A DNA stretch of 64,000 nt, taken from Carallia brachiata (lineage: Eukaryota; Streptophyta; Magnoliopsida; Malpighiales; Rhizophoraceae). Positions 36,490 to 48,668 of the stretch are shown in pieces (within the stretch, counting starts at the first letter, position 1; every line of letters starts with the position of its first letter). Both the position numbers and the translations under genes were made by a program. The stretch spans positions 806,001-870,000 of the forward strand of contig JADCRB010000077.1 in the NCBI GenBank assembly GCA_021464245.1. The letters are read 5' to 3'. The notes under the pieces were generated by a model. It saw only the letters and a list, made by a program, of their open reading frames with translations. It did not search any database and was not told where the DNA came from.

Positions 36490-37820
36490 TCACTGCAAAG
36501 CGCATTGGACTCTCTGTGCACCACCGTGCATCTCCTCATCCTCCTCGTAAGCCTCCAGAGCCTGCTGCTGCTTTCTTCTCATCTCCTCTTCCATGTTAAC
36601 ATCATGAAGGGTGGCCTCCTCACACTCATCCAGCTCCATGTCTGTCAGCTGACTCGTTGGTTTCAGTGGCAAAATTGCTTCAAGTGCTTTTACCTGATCT
36701 GGAGTCAAAGCGTCAGGGAAGTCCACAGTGAAGTGGATGTACAGCTTTCCCTTCATGAATGGCCTTTAGTACATCGGCATACTCTCATCGTTGATCGCGT
36801 TGGTCAAATCTGCATTGTAACAGATAACACACCGACATTAATCATTTCAATTAGCATCCGCAAAAATTCTGCAATATAAGTTGATTTGCTCCACTTACTA
36901 GGCTTGACAACTTCGCCCGGGTTTGATTTGATAAGTAGCTGCCTGCCATCCATGTGTGTCAATACAAATTGGAAGCCACATAGAGCCTCAGTGAGCGAGA
37001 AGGTGTGCTCCACAAACAGGTCATCACCCCTCCTCTTGAATCTGGGATGCTCCTTCTGCTGAAGGACAAAGAATATATCGCCAGTGATTGTCTCAGGCTG
37101 CAACACACGATAGGCACAACAGGTATTCAGTAAGCTACACAAAGAACACAGCAATACAATTACAGGGTATTTCCCACCAAGATTCGGGAACATACTGCCT
37201 CAGCAGCTTCTCTTGGGAATGTGATCATCTGTCCATTCGTCATACCCTTCTCCACTATCACCTCCAGCAGCTTCTTTTCTGGAACAACCTTCTCCCCCTC
37301 GCACTGTGGGCAGCGATCCTTGTCACTTATCGATTCCCCAGTGCCTTTACATTCTTTGCAAGGATGCTGCATCTGCTGAATCATTGATGGGCCAAGGTGC
37401 CTGATTGAAACCTTCATACCAGTGCCCTGGCAACCAGCACACTTCATAGAAGCACCAGATTTCGAACCCTTTCTGTAATCCAAATAAACGTCCTTTAAGT
37501 TACCAAAACTTTCATGGCCACATCAAATACACAATTAACAGAACACATAAAACAGAAACACTCACCCACTGCACTTCAAGCATATCACATCTCACAATAG
37601 GGAAAGCTTCTTAGACGTACCAAGGTAGAGATCCTCCAAAGAAACCTTCAACGGATGAACCACTCTCCCCATCTCTGCCTCCTACCCTGACTACTACCAC
37701 CTACAAACAGTTTTAACACCATCAAAATTCCAATTCAAGCAAAAATGTACTAATATGAACTAACCAAAAGCACATAATTCCATTCCATACCTCCAACAAG
37801 ATTCCACCAAAGAAGGACTG
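36490..37820 (-). pseudogene. Truncated copy of the cytosolic DnaJ gene
   Basis: Matches exons 3-6 and the last bases of exon 2 of the intact DnaJ at 45.1-47.4 kb, introns included, so it is a DNA-level duplicate and not a retrocopy. The J domain is missing. Lesions: a 4-base deletion in the exon 3 copy (GAGTGGTTCATCC), a TGA in the same exon, and CAA to TAA in the last exon (MY*RPF). The end reads VQCALQ where the intact gene has VQCAQQ. Its 5' end is fused to ML-D intron sequence near 37820. Confidence 0.9.
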
Positions 37821-37823
37821 GGA

Positions 37824-39052
37824 CACATTCGTGTGGATCATCTAAATGTTATCAGTTCTGTAGATCCAATAGAAAATTTGTTAATTCTTAGACTTTTCAA
37901 CCAAATTTCTTTGCCTTGATGCCATCTGTAGTGCGATCAAGGTTTTATGTCACCTTAGGGCCATAAACCCCATTGCATTGATATATTTCTATTACTTGGA
38001 GAATAACAAGTTTAGCAGCACAAAAATTTCATGTGTTAGCTGTTCCTAAAACTTCTGCCAAACATATTCCTCCATGATGAGCCAAACACCATGATTTTGC
38101 TAAATTCTCTAAAAAGGAAAAGGAAAATCTGACAAAATTAAACAATCATGGAAACAAAATGTGTTAGCGTGCAATTGCCTGTGATAAGACCACCAAAAAC
38201 CAAAGATTGCAAAAATGCTTGCGTAAAAACAGATTGGAAGACGAAAAGCATCTGGCTCAGTCTACTTCTTACACATGCCTTCATCTTTCTCCTCTTCTTA
38301 ACGATGTACAAATCCTAGACTGCAATAACATTCTTTTGCAAAACTAACCATAAAAAAAAGATTACCAATACTTGAAAAAGTACTAAGATTCATCAAGCAA
38401 GTTATCATATCCATATGAGAAAATATTAACATTTTTCAGAAAGACCACATGCACAATCATGTAATAAAATCTCTATCCCGACAACCCAATAAGAATCTAC
38501 AGCGAAAAAACCACATAAACTGAAAACTGAAGAAAGAAAAAGGACAAGAACAGAAAAATCACCTGTAGAGGCCGAGATCTTAAAGGTGGCTGGCTCGCCA
38601 GTATCCACAGGATCAGGGGAGATCTCAACTTCATGGACCTTCACAGCATAGTTTGCTTTCTTATCTGCATTAATTCCATTACATCAAAATCAAATTAACC
38701 ACAATCAAAATAGCACAAGTAGATAGATATAACTTTGAAACTGTACAGAAACTTTGAATTTTTAGGTGGAAAAAGAAACACCCAGAAACCAATTAATCTG
38801 AGAAATGAATTAAATTTCTTTTGTTTGTTCACCTACCAATAATATCTGAGTACCCAATAAAAAGAAGAAAATTAAAGAAAGAACAGATTTTTCTTTAAGT
38901 AAAAGCGAGAAAACAGCAAAGAACAGCGGTGGAGAGGAAACTGACCGCAGTATTTGACATCAGTGGAAAGAACTGAAGGGAAGAGAAGACAAGTGGCTAT
39001 GAGGAGCAAATGGGGTCTGCATCAACCGAGAAGAATAAGGAGAATTCTCCAC
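37824..39052 (-). pseudogene. ML-D: truncated ML-domain gene (two exons only)
   Basis: Inverted copy of ML-B. Exon 1 (39052-38946) has GTG instead of the start ATG and one extra C before the signal-peptide codons. Exon 2 (38664-38563) is intact (VEISPDPVDTGEPATFKIS). Its intron 2 matches ML-B intron 2 down to about ML-B position 13783 and then stops at the DnaJ pseudogene, so exons 3 and 4 are gone. Confidence 0.88.
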
Positions 39053-39373
39053 TGATTTGCAACTCAGACAACTTCCTTAAACCTGAAGTTCACTGCCAGA
39101 AAAATGTTTAGTTTGTCCGATTATAACTGTTTTAAATTCCACGGTTCCAGCTTCCAGCTAGTAAAACATTTCCAAGTCACAGTTTTGTCAGCTTTCGTTG
39201 ACCCGGTCCCACTCTGCCGCTCGCCCCAAATTTAAGGGATCGAATGTAAAGAGCGCCTTCATAAATTTCAGATTCGTTTAACAGTGGATCAGTAGAGATT
39301 AGTTTGGGTTTAATAATATTGGGGTAATGATTTTTAAAAATAGTTGAATATAAATTTTCACCACTTAAATGTG

Positions 39374-39880
39374 GGGGATATGTATTAAAAAAAGTCTTAA
39401 ATTTTTAGATTTTTTTTTATTTAAGTTCTAAACTTTTTTGAAATTTTATTTCAGTCCTAAACTTTTTGATTTTGTTCCAAATCAGTCCTTCCGTCAGTCA
39501 AACTGTTAAAATTACTGTTCACTAACGAAAATTTTTTTTAAAAGGTAAAATACACTATTTAAATATTTTTTTTGTTATTAAATGCTTATATTTTACTCTC
39601 AAATAGTAACATGTAAGTTGAGATTTTAGATTTTTTATTTCTTATTTTATTTTTTTAAGATTATACAAAGTATTTCTGTTAACTGGTGAGTTGAAATAGT
39701 GTATTTTACCTTTTTAAAAAAATTTCCGTTAGTGAACAGTAATTTTTAACGGTTTGACTAACGGAAGGACTGATTTGGAGTAAAATCAAAAGGTTTAGGA
39801 CTGAAATGAAATCTCAAAAAAGTTTAAGACTTAAATGAAAAAAAATCTAAAAATTTAGAACTTTTTTTATACATATCCCC
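39374..39880. mobile_element. Mutator-like MITE with about 190-bp terminal inverted repeats
   Basis: 507 bases, ends GGGGATATGTAT and ATACATATCCCC. The arms of about 190 bases pair through the block containing GACTAACGGAAGGACTGATT (right arm) and its inverse on the left. Flanks are TTAAATGTG (39365-39373) and TTAAATGCG (39881-39889), a 9-base duplication with one mismatch, which fits Mutator-like elements. No coding capacity. Confidence 0.85.
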
Positions 39881-39889
39881 TTAAATGCG

Positions 39890-41228
39890 GCTGCCTTTTC
39901 TGTTGATAAAAAAAAAAAAAGAGAGAAAAGGTGATTAAAATCACTGTTATATAGATTCCTTTAATCCAAACATTTTTTAATGAGTAACATGAAGTGAACA
40001 TTTTAATTAAATATGTTGAAGATATAAAATTAATTTAATAATAATATTTTATATTTTATATAATTTTTCTTATTTTTTTAATTTAATATATTTTTTATAA
40101 TTTAATGGTCTAGATCATTACGTATCTACACTATACTCACGTATATTTTGCCATCTATATCTTTCCATTTACAAAATTGCCCATGGTGGCCCATGGTGAG
40201 AAAATGCCAATTGAGAAGAAACATTTTGCACTTACATTTTGACCTGAAAATAAGTATTTTAGGTGTCAATTCTACCCTTGCATTTCATCTGCAGGTGTTA
40301 TTAAAGGTAAAATATAATTTCTATCAAAAAAAATTAAAATATTAGATGAAACATCATAATAATTTTATTTCTAATTTTAACAAAGTATAATTCTTTTAAA
40401 ATGGAAGCATGAACTCATCATTTCTTAATCAAGAAATTTTTTATAACATGTCAAAAAACATTATTTTGTTCAAAATCTTAAACTGTAGAATAAAACCTCA
40501 CGGTCATATATTTAACTTTAAAATTAATAACTTCCCAACCCTTCCTGTCTTTTTGTCATTCCATTTGTTTGAAATTTGACACTAAGAGTTGGAAAACTGT
40601 TTGTAGTCTGTCAAGAACAGGCAGTGAACAAAGCACAAGTAAAGAGAGATGTGATAGATTGAACTCACACTAAAAGTTAGCGATTTTTGACTCTGATTTC
40701 GGCAATGCGATGGCTGGTGACAATGGACGAATTTCCGTTGAAGTATATTAATTGTGATTTTAATGCAAAATTTGTCTAATTTATTTTAGGTATCTTGCAA
40801 AATTTGTCTAAAAATTAGGGGCAAGATTTGGACACACCCCTTTAGCCTTTAAGAGTTTTTTTTTTTTTCCTGGTTTAAGATATAGGGTATTAGTAGAAGC
40901 AAACGGCAAATTATTTAAACTGTTAGCATAAGAATCTGTTTGAATGCTTGAACAATTTGTTTTTTGTTTCTCAAAAGTACTAACTGGAAAGCAAAAATAA
41001 ATTGAGAGTTTTCAGACTTTTGTCCGCCAATGTCGATTAATGTTACATATTATGGAAATTAACCAAGAAATGTTTACCAGGATGACAAAGCCTTTTTTTT
41101 TTTTTTTTTATAATCCTTGGGAGAATTGCTGGAGAGGTCTAAAAGTCCCAGTACAATAACACTCATGTGAGACAAGCAGCCAAGAGCTAAAGATGCATAT
41201 ATATCCAGCCAGCCATGCAGGTGGGCAC
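39890..41228. other. Duplicated spacer between ML-D and ML-E
   Basis: Matches 30.2-31.5 kb and, inverted, 9.75-11.4 kb in parts. No gene. T-rich runs near 40860 and 41095. Confidence 0.6.
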
Positions 41229-41339
41229 TCAAGTATCAGAGAATATTGGCCATCCAATGCTGATTTTGAATTTGATACGGGCACAAGTTAATTGTAGACG
41301 GTTCTGGTCCTCCGTTGTCATCTGAAGGGTGTAAGATCT
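41229..41339 (-). pseudogene. ML-E: isolated last exon of an ML-domain gene
   Basis: Corresponds to the last exon of ML-C, with the same damaged acceptor (TTGCCGAG) and an open ancestral frame. Exons 1-3 are absent: the far side of NAC3 (43.48-43.69 kb) goes straight into ML promoter-like sequence. So the host was deleted while the nested NAC gene was kept. Confidence 0.85.
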
Positions 41340-41714
41340 CGGCAATTTCCAACACTTTTAGCTCTTCCACATAAACTCAAATATCCAAACATGCAAAATA
41401 TTAAACACTTAAACCAAGGTTTTGTTCTTTTGGCTTCTCTGCGTATTTTAGATTAGGTAAAATTCTATTGAAAAGCTATCCCAATTAAAAAGGGCAACCT
41501 CGTATTCCTAAATAGTATAAACATAGACAACTCGCAATTCTATTAAAAAGCTGATCCTAATTCAAAAGGGTAAACATTATATTCCTAAATAGAAGAAAAG
41601 CTTGCAGCACAAGAAAATTACCCTTATATATACCAGTACTCGGCTTCCAAACATCATTCTTTGATAACCTGCAGACAAAAATATTGTTATTGAGTTCCTG
41701 ACAATAAGACAAGC

Positions 41715-43337
41715 ATGCAACAGCGAAGGCTTCCGAGGGGGTTTCACTTCCGACCAACCGACGAGATACTGGTCGGTCACTTTCTCTACAAGAAGATCAC
41801 CGGCTCCCTACCTGAGTCTGACCAGATCTATGTCCCTGAGCATGACCTATACAGAAACGAAGAGCCCTGGCAGATTTGGGAAAAGTCTCAGAGAAAAGAT
41901 GACTTTGAGGAGGACCTCTACTTGTTTACGGGCTTGAAGAAGAAAGCAGCCAACTCCAATGGCTCCAGGATTGACCGCTCCACAGGTTCTAGCGGTGGTT
42001 GCTGGCACGGTGAGGATTCCGGCTCAAAGGTTAATGCCGATGATTATATCAGGGGGGAACGTTACTCTGCAACGAAAAAAAGATTTAGTTACCGGAATAA
42101 GGGATCAAACCATGGCAGTCTTTGGATCATGCACGAGTATTCTTTGCAACTTGAAGGGGAGAACAAAAGCAAGAGCAGTAACTGGGTGTTATGTCGTTTG
42201 AGAAAGAAGGGAGGAAAAGACAAGAGGAAGGCCACAGCGCCAGTACCATTGGAAGATCTTGTTATTGATGATTCAAATACCAGCAGCAGAGACATACATC
42301 CCTCCAAAAAGAGCCGAACGTTGCAAAAACATGCTGAAATTGAGGCTAGCGTGAGGGTTGAAAAAGAAGAACCAATGTTGCAAACAGTTTTTGTCATTGA
42401 AGATGATGAAGATGAACGTTTGGAATCTGATAATATCCATCACCAAACTGATGCTGGCTTAAGGGTTGAACAAGAACAACCAAATTCACTTGAAGGGGAT
42501 AGTGATGAATGCTTGATCTCTGACATTATTCATCACCAAACAGAGGCTTGTTTGAGAGTTGAACAAGAAGGATCAAAAGTTAATGGGGTCCTGTCTGCGA
42601 CAGAATACCTACATGTTGAAGAAGTTGGATTATGTGACCCAGGTGATGAGTTCTCCAATGATGCGGCTTGCTACTTCGGTGACAAGTTTGATGATCTTCC
42701 AGGATTAACTTCTCTGGAGCTAGACGAGATTTTTGACGTTCCTTCCCTAAATTCTGAAACAATTGCACCTTGCAACCAAGAAATTGAAGCTGATTTGGGG
42801 GCTGCTCAATATGAGGAAAAATGCCAACCTGTTGAAGATGTTGGACTATGTGACCCTGGTGATGAGTTCTTCAATGATGCAGTCTGCTACTTCGGTGACA
42901 AGTTTCATGATCTTTTTCCAGGATTAACTTCTCTCAACCTTGAGGAGTTTTTGGACGTTCCTTCTCTAAATTCTGAAACAATTTCACCATACAACCAAGA
43001 AACTGAAGCTGGATTGGGGGCTGTTCCTCCTCTAAATTCTAAAACAATTTCACCATTCAACCAAGAAATTGAAGCTGGTTTGGAGGTTGTTCCTCCTCTA
43101 AATTCTGAAACAATTTCACAATACAACCAAGAGATTGAAGCTGCTTTGGGGCCTGCTCAAGTACCGGATGTGCAAATACATCAAGAGATGGAGTCTACTT
43201 GCATGAGCAATTACAACGAAGGAGCAACAGGGGAGTTCTCTGATTTGGTGCCGGCAGAAATTCGAGAAGGCAGAATTTTGTCTTGGCTTCGGCTTCCTGG
43301 ACAACTTGAAATGATTGACATGGAGTGTGGTGAATGA
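41715..43337 (+). CDS. NAC3: NAC-domain transcription factor, intron-less
   Basis: Open 540-codon frame. NAC domain as in NAC1 with small changes (VPEHDLYRNEEPWQIW; start MQQRRLPRG). Lys/Arg-rich stretch after NWVLCRLRKKGG. The acidic tail has the two VGLCDPGDEF blocks and repeats of LNSETISPxNQEIEAGLG, more copies than NAC1. A one-base deletion near the old stop (CTTGAAATG against CTTGAAGATG) replaces the ending GQLEDD with GQLEMIDMECGE. The leader matches that of NAC2 almost base for base, including a tandem duplication of about 70 bases, so these two copies are the most recent pair. No host ML exons remain around it except ML-E. Confidence 0.9.
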   Translation: MQQRRLPRGFHFRPTDEILVGHFLYKKITGSLPESDQIYVPEHDLYRNEEPWQIWEKSQRKDDFEEDLYLFTGLKKKAANSNGSRIDRSTGSSGGCWHGEDSGSKVNADDYIRGERYSATKKRFSYRNKGSNHGSLWIMHEYSLQLEGENKSKSSNWVLCRLRKKGGKDKRKATAPVPLEDLVIDDSNTSSRDIHPSKKSRTLQKHAEIEASVRVEKEEPMLQTVFVIEDDEDERLESDNIHHQTDAGLRVEQEQPNSLEGDSDECLISDIIHHQTEACLRVEQEGSKVNGVLSATEYLHVEEVGLCDPGDEFSNDAACYFGDKFDDLPGLTSLELDEIFDVPSLNSETIAPCNQEIEADLGAAQYEEKCQPVEDVGLCDPGDEFFNDAVCYFGDKFHDLFPGLTSLNLEEFLDVPSLNSETISPYNQETEAGLGAVPPLNSKTISPFNQEIEAGLEVVPPLNSETISQYNQEIEAALGPAQVPDVQIHQEMESTCMSNYNEGATGEFSDLVPAEIREGRILSWLRLPGQLEMIDMECGE

Positions 43338-45109
43338 ATTTAGTAGTTGCAGTTTATTGTAACCCTTTAACTGAACTCGTATGTAATAAATGAATTTACT
43401 ATTTACAGTATTATTGTAGCCCTTTAGCACAAGGGGGAGTTTATCACAATGTAATGACTGATTTTAATACTCAAGCATGTGTCTCCCGTGTAAAGTACTA
43501 CAAATGCCAAACTTCTAGTTTTGTTCATAAATAGAACATTTTTTATGACAAAAAAGAAGGGCCAATATTTGCTGGTAATTTCCTTGGTCTCAAGAACCTG
43601 CCAATCTATGGATACAGCTTAATTGGTGTGCACATCAATCACATGGCTTTGGAGCTAACCCATTGCTGTGGTTTAAACTAAAGGAAAGGAAAAAGGTACA
43701 GATCCTTTAAGTTTTGGATGTCCGAATAACATGATATGACAATATTTTTACAATGATCGTAAAATTTTTTTCAATGAAAAAAATATATCGTATTATTTTA
43801 TTTTTATTGTAAAAAATATAATTATAATTTTAAAAAATTGCCTCTCTCATAACGAAAATTAAGAAACTCAAAATCAGGTTCCCTACCTGTGGTCTAAACT
43901 AAAAAGCAAAAAAACTGGGGAGAAAATAACAAATGTACATAAACAAAAAGGACAGGGAAATCTGAGAGTGATTTGACGTTATGTCTACGATTTGGCTCAA
44001 GAAAGTTTAACTCTTTGTAATTTCTAGTTAGGCCCGGTGGCAATAAACAAAATACAACAACTCAGTGAATTGATACGTAAGTAGTTAAGCGCTTAAAATT
44101 TGGTATAAGGATAATTTATAATAAAATAAATTATTACATTTAAATTTATATAATTAAATTTTCTTAAGTCAACACTAATATCAATACCACAAACAGAGAT
44201 TAATTACATGCATGAAACGTATAAAAACACCTCATGTCAGGAAAAACAAAAATTGCAATTCTCAATGCAGGCTTTAAGCTTCCGAACATTGATGTACCTC
44301 TACACGAATTCGCTGCAAATGGATGAATCACTAAAGTTTGGGCACCGAAATTTTAGTCCCGACAGTCAGAAAATAACTAATTGCAATTTTAGTACAATCA
44401 TGTTAATTTTTTTTTTAAAAATAATTTTTTTTTTTTGTATATTTCATAAAATTTATAATTTAAATTTTAAAATAACGCTCATTTAATTTTTAATTTTATT
44501 TTCATAATTTTTATTTAACATATTTTTCTTTTTCTTTTTTTAAGTCATATAGTTAACATTTTTTTCAATATATTTACATTAACGTATACCATCTGGAGCA
44601 CAAACTTCACTCACGGATGGATTCCGATTCATTGCTTTGGAGTTTCAGAAGCTGAATCATAGATCCTTTTTGCCAATGAAATGATTTGTTGCGGTTCAAG
44701 GGACTATAATAATCTAGTTTAATGCAGTTTATGAGTTTGACTTCTAAATTAAACGGTACTTAATTTGCTGACAAATATTTATAACTCATATACCATGGAA
44801 TCAGCGACGAGACCCGAACTCGGGGGGAAATAATGTCCTTTTTTCAAGCAGTTTTTGTCCGATAGAGAGATCAGAGCCTTAACCGGTCAGAGGAATCAAA
44901 TCACCAAAAAGGGTAATTTTCAGGTACTTCAAGATGGTATCATAGTTAGTACGAAAGAGTCAATTTCCTGAAAGTTTCTCAAAGAAAAATTACAACTTTC
45001 TCTAGTTATTGAGTAACCATGATTTATCATCAATATCTCAGCTATCCACCGTAAATCTCCCAACCTCAGCTCCTAGAGATCATTGTTACACTATGTTTAT
45101 CTAGTACAC
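43338..45109. other. NAC3 3' flank, ML promoter relic, third DnaJ-downstream flank
   Basis: 43.48-43.69 kb matches the inverted ML-A upstream region without its exons. 43.96-45.1 kb matches the flanks at 28.78 and 35.81 kb and leads into the intact DnaJ 3' end. No other gene. Confidence 0.65.
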
Positions 45110-47397
45110 TCACTGCTGGGCACACTGGACTCTCTGTGCACCACCGGGCATGTCCTCATCCTCTTCGTAAGCCTCCTGAGCCTGCTGCTGCTTTCTTCTC
45201 ATCTCCTCTTCCATGTTAACATCATGAAGGGTCGTCTCCTCACACTCATCCAGCTCCATGTCTGTCAGCTGACTCATTGGCTTTGGTGGCAGAATTGCTT
45301 CCAGTGCTTTTACCTGATCCGGAGTCAAAGAATCAGGGAAGTCCACAGTGAAGTGGATGTACAGCTTTCCCTTCATGAATGGCCTTTGGTACATCAGCAT
45401 ACCCTCATCGTTGATTGCCTTAGTCGCATCTGCATTGCAACACATAACACCGATATAAATCATTTTAATTAGCATCCAGAAAAAACTGCAATAGAAGTTG
45501 ATTTGTTCCACTTACTAGGCTTGACAACTTCGCCGGGGTTTGATTTGATAAGTAGCTGCCTGCCATCCAGGTGTGTCAATACAAATTGGAAGCCGCATAG
45601 AGCCTCAGTGAGTGAGAGCGTGTGCTCCACAAATAGGTCATCACCCCTCCTTTCGAATCTGGGATGCTCCTTCTGCTGAAGGACAAAGACTATATCGCCA
45701 GTGATTGTATCGGGCTGCAACACACCATGGACACAACAGGTATTCAATAAGCTAAACAACGAACACAGCAATACAACTACAGGCTATCTCGCACCAAGAT
45801 TTAGGAACATACCGCCTCATCAGCTTCTCCTGGGAACGTGATCTTCTGTCCATTCTGCATACCCTTCTCCACTACCACTTCCAGCACCTTCTTTTCCGGA
45901 ACAACCTTCTCTCCCTTGCACTGTGGGCAGCGATCCTTCGCACTTATCGATTCGCCAGTGCCTTTACATTCATTGCAAGGATGCTGCATCTGCTGAATCA
46001 TTGATGGGCCAAGGTGCCTGATTGAAACCTTCATGCCAGTGCCCTGGCAACCAGCACACTTCATAGAAGCACCAGATTTTGAACCCTTTCTGTAACCCAA
46101 AGAAACATCATCTTCCAGGTCAGCAAAACTTTCATGGCTACATCAGACACACAATTAACAAAACACATAAAACAGAAACACTCACCCCCTGCACTTCGAG
46201 CATATCACATTCCGCGATAGGGAAAGCTTCTTAGACGTACCAAGGTAGAGATCCTCCAAAGAAGCCTTCAGCGGATGAACCACATCCTCTCCCCGTCTCT
46301 GCCTTCTACCCCGACTACTACCACCTACAAACAGTTTTAACACCATTAAATTTCCCATTCAAGCTACAATGTACTAATATCAACTAAAAGTACAAAATTC
46401 CATTCCATACCTCCAAAGGGATTCCCACCAAAGAAGGATTCAAATATATCAAATGGATTGTGGCCACCACTACCACCAGCACCCATTCCTTCCTTGAGTG
46501 CATCTTCGCCATACTGATCATAAATCTCACGCTTTTCTGGATCACTTAAAATCTCATAAGCCTGTGCTAGCTCTTTAAACTGTCAAAAACCATTCCAAAG
46601 TTTCAATTCTTACATTGTGCCTCACCTCAATTCTAACCACATCATTCACAGCCACAAATTCAATATTAAAAGAACCCCTCAGGGTTCTTAATATTTCAGA
46701 AAACAAAAAAATGAACTGAACATAAATTAAACCATGAAATAAATCAAAATCCCACAATCCTACGGCTACAAGAATTACAGTCTCAGCCGTACAACCGCTT
46801 AACAACAACGAGTCCAACCTCGTCAAACCACAATTATAATAAACAACATAAACCCTAAACACCCTGTTCACAAAGCAGCAGAAAATTGCTGAAGGAGCTA
46901 GCTCGGGCCATAAACCCACAATTCTTTATGGCTTAAACACATCAATCACAGCCGCAAGGCGCAAACACAACAACACAAAAACCCCTCAAGATTCTTAATA
47001 TTTCAGAAAACGACAACATTAACAAAATCAAAACAAAAAGAATCTGAATAGAAATTAGACCAATGAAACAAATCAAAAATCCCGCAATCCTACGTCTACA
47101 AGGATTACAAGATCAGCCGTACAGCCCACAATTATAATCAACAACAGAAACCCTAAAAACCCAGTTCACGAATCAGCAGAAAATTGCTAAAAACCACACG
47201 AAAATCAAAAAAAAAAAAAAACGAACGAAAGAACGAACAAGACGGACCTTCTCAGGATCGCCTCCTTTGTCAGGATGGTTCTTGATGGCAGCTTTTTTAT
47301 ACGCTTTCTTCAGATTCTCCTGTGAAGCATTCTTTGAAACCCCCAGTATTTCATAGTATCTCATGTTGTCGCTCTTCTTCGGCGCTCTCCCAAACAT
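45110..47397 (-). CDS. J3: Cytosolic type I DnaJ/Hsp40, J2/J3 (ANJ1) class
   Basis: Six exons with continuous phase: 47397-47248, 46579-46411, 46324-46186, 46089-45813, 45714-45516 and 45429-45110, coding 417 residues, the normal length. J domain at residues about 12-75 with [12 protein letters not shown] and the Hsp70-activating HPD (KNHPDKGGD). A Gly/Phe region follows ([20 protein letters not shown]). Four zinc-binding repeats: [24 protein letters not shown] and CPQCKGEK. C-terminal substrate domain with [12 protein letters not shown] and [20 protein letters not shown]. It ends VQCAQQ, a CaaX box for farnesylation, as in Arabidopsis J2/J3 and Atriplex ANJ1, which target it to membranes and matter in heat tolerance. 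The 3' part was copied to 36.5-37.8 kb, where it is broken. Confidence 0.95.
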
Positions 47398-48668
47398 TTT
47401 CTCACCGTTTCTTTCTCAGATTCCCGGGAAAATTCCGATCGAAGGCTCCGGAGAAGCAAAGAATATTTCTAGCTTTATGCTTTTTCCCTCTTATTTATTT
47501 ATTTATTGGTTTCTGATGAATGCAATAAGCGGAGGAGACTTTGATGTATTTATACCTGAGGGTTGGCGTCAGCCCGGCGTTGCTTTTTTTTTTTTTCTTG
47601 GTATCCATTAAATTTTATTAAATTTTATTACACTCCGATTAATTCGATTTGAGTACTGTTAGATTTATATTAGAGGAGGCTCTATTAATACTGTTTTTTC
47701 TATTTATAAAATTTAAAGTTAAAATTTTATTTAAAGAAATTCAAATTTTTTATTACTAAAAAAAAACGGTCGTTAGTGAGCCCGAGGCTGTTGATTAATG
47801 GTTACCGAAAAGAAATAAAAAATAAAAAAAAGAAAAAGAAGACTCTGGAATCCCTCTCGTTCAAGGATTTCTGTGGGTTATGTGGACGGTTGGACCCTCC
47901 TGCTGTTGTTCGCATGCTCCCACGAAAATATTAGTCTTTTTTTTTTCGTCAGGTGCGTTTGGTGTTCCCATTGAAGATGAAAAAATCTTATTAACAATAA
48001 AAAAAAATTAATTCTTTTATAATAATAAAAAATATCACAAAGTTGAACATTTATTTTAATAGTTAAAGGGAATATCTCTTAATTATAAAATGATGGTTTA
48101 ATTTTTACTAATCTCATTTCTTATTCCCCTTATATACCTAATAAGACTTTTTGTAAATTAAAAAAAAATATCACTATTCAATTACGTAATTTATGAGAGA
48201 TAGAAAATACATAAATAATTTATTCATTTTCTTTTTAAAAAATTTTATATAATTTTTTATTATTTAATGATCTAAATCTTTGTATATTAATTTTATATTT
48301 ATTATTAAATATTTATACAGTTTTTTCTTAACTAAAAAAATATACTATTGTAGCAATAATAATAATAATATTATTATTATTTTAAAGGATGAAAAAGTAG
48401 GAATGAGTAGTCACAAAATTTCGAAAGAGTGTGTACGTAAATTAAATGTAGACTAATCTGCAGTAAGAGTGACTAGCCCTCGTTGTGGCCGTCGCCGCTC
48501 TTACCTTTCTCTCGTGTCTCCATCTCTTTGGATTAAATTGAGACGGATTTTATCCTATTATTTTAAGATAGGTGTTGCGTATTAATTGTTTGTGTTTTAA
48601 TGTTTGTAGTTGCTGTAAGTTAGTTTTAGGGGAAATTATTGTCTAATGTGTTAGGCCGTTTTCGTCAA
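47398..48668. other. DnaJ upstream region and AT-rich spacer
   Basis: Leader of the DnaJ gene in about the first 150 bases. A stretch at 47.63-47.77 kb is a diverged relative of the SINE at 48.67 kb (shared TATTTATAAAATTT core). No gene. Confidence 0.5.

Noticed and set aside
36505..36879. Plus-strand frame over the DnaJ pseudogene, with a similar one at 45083-45472.
   Set aside because: Antisense shadow of the last DnaJ exon; both copies simply mirror coding sequence.
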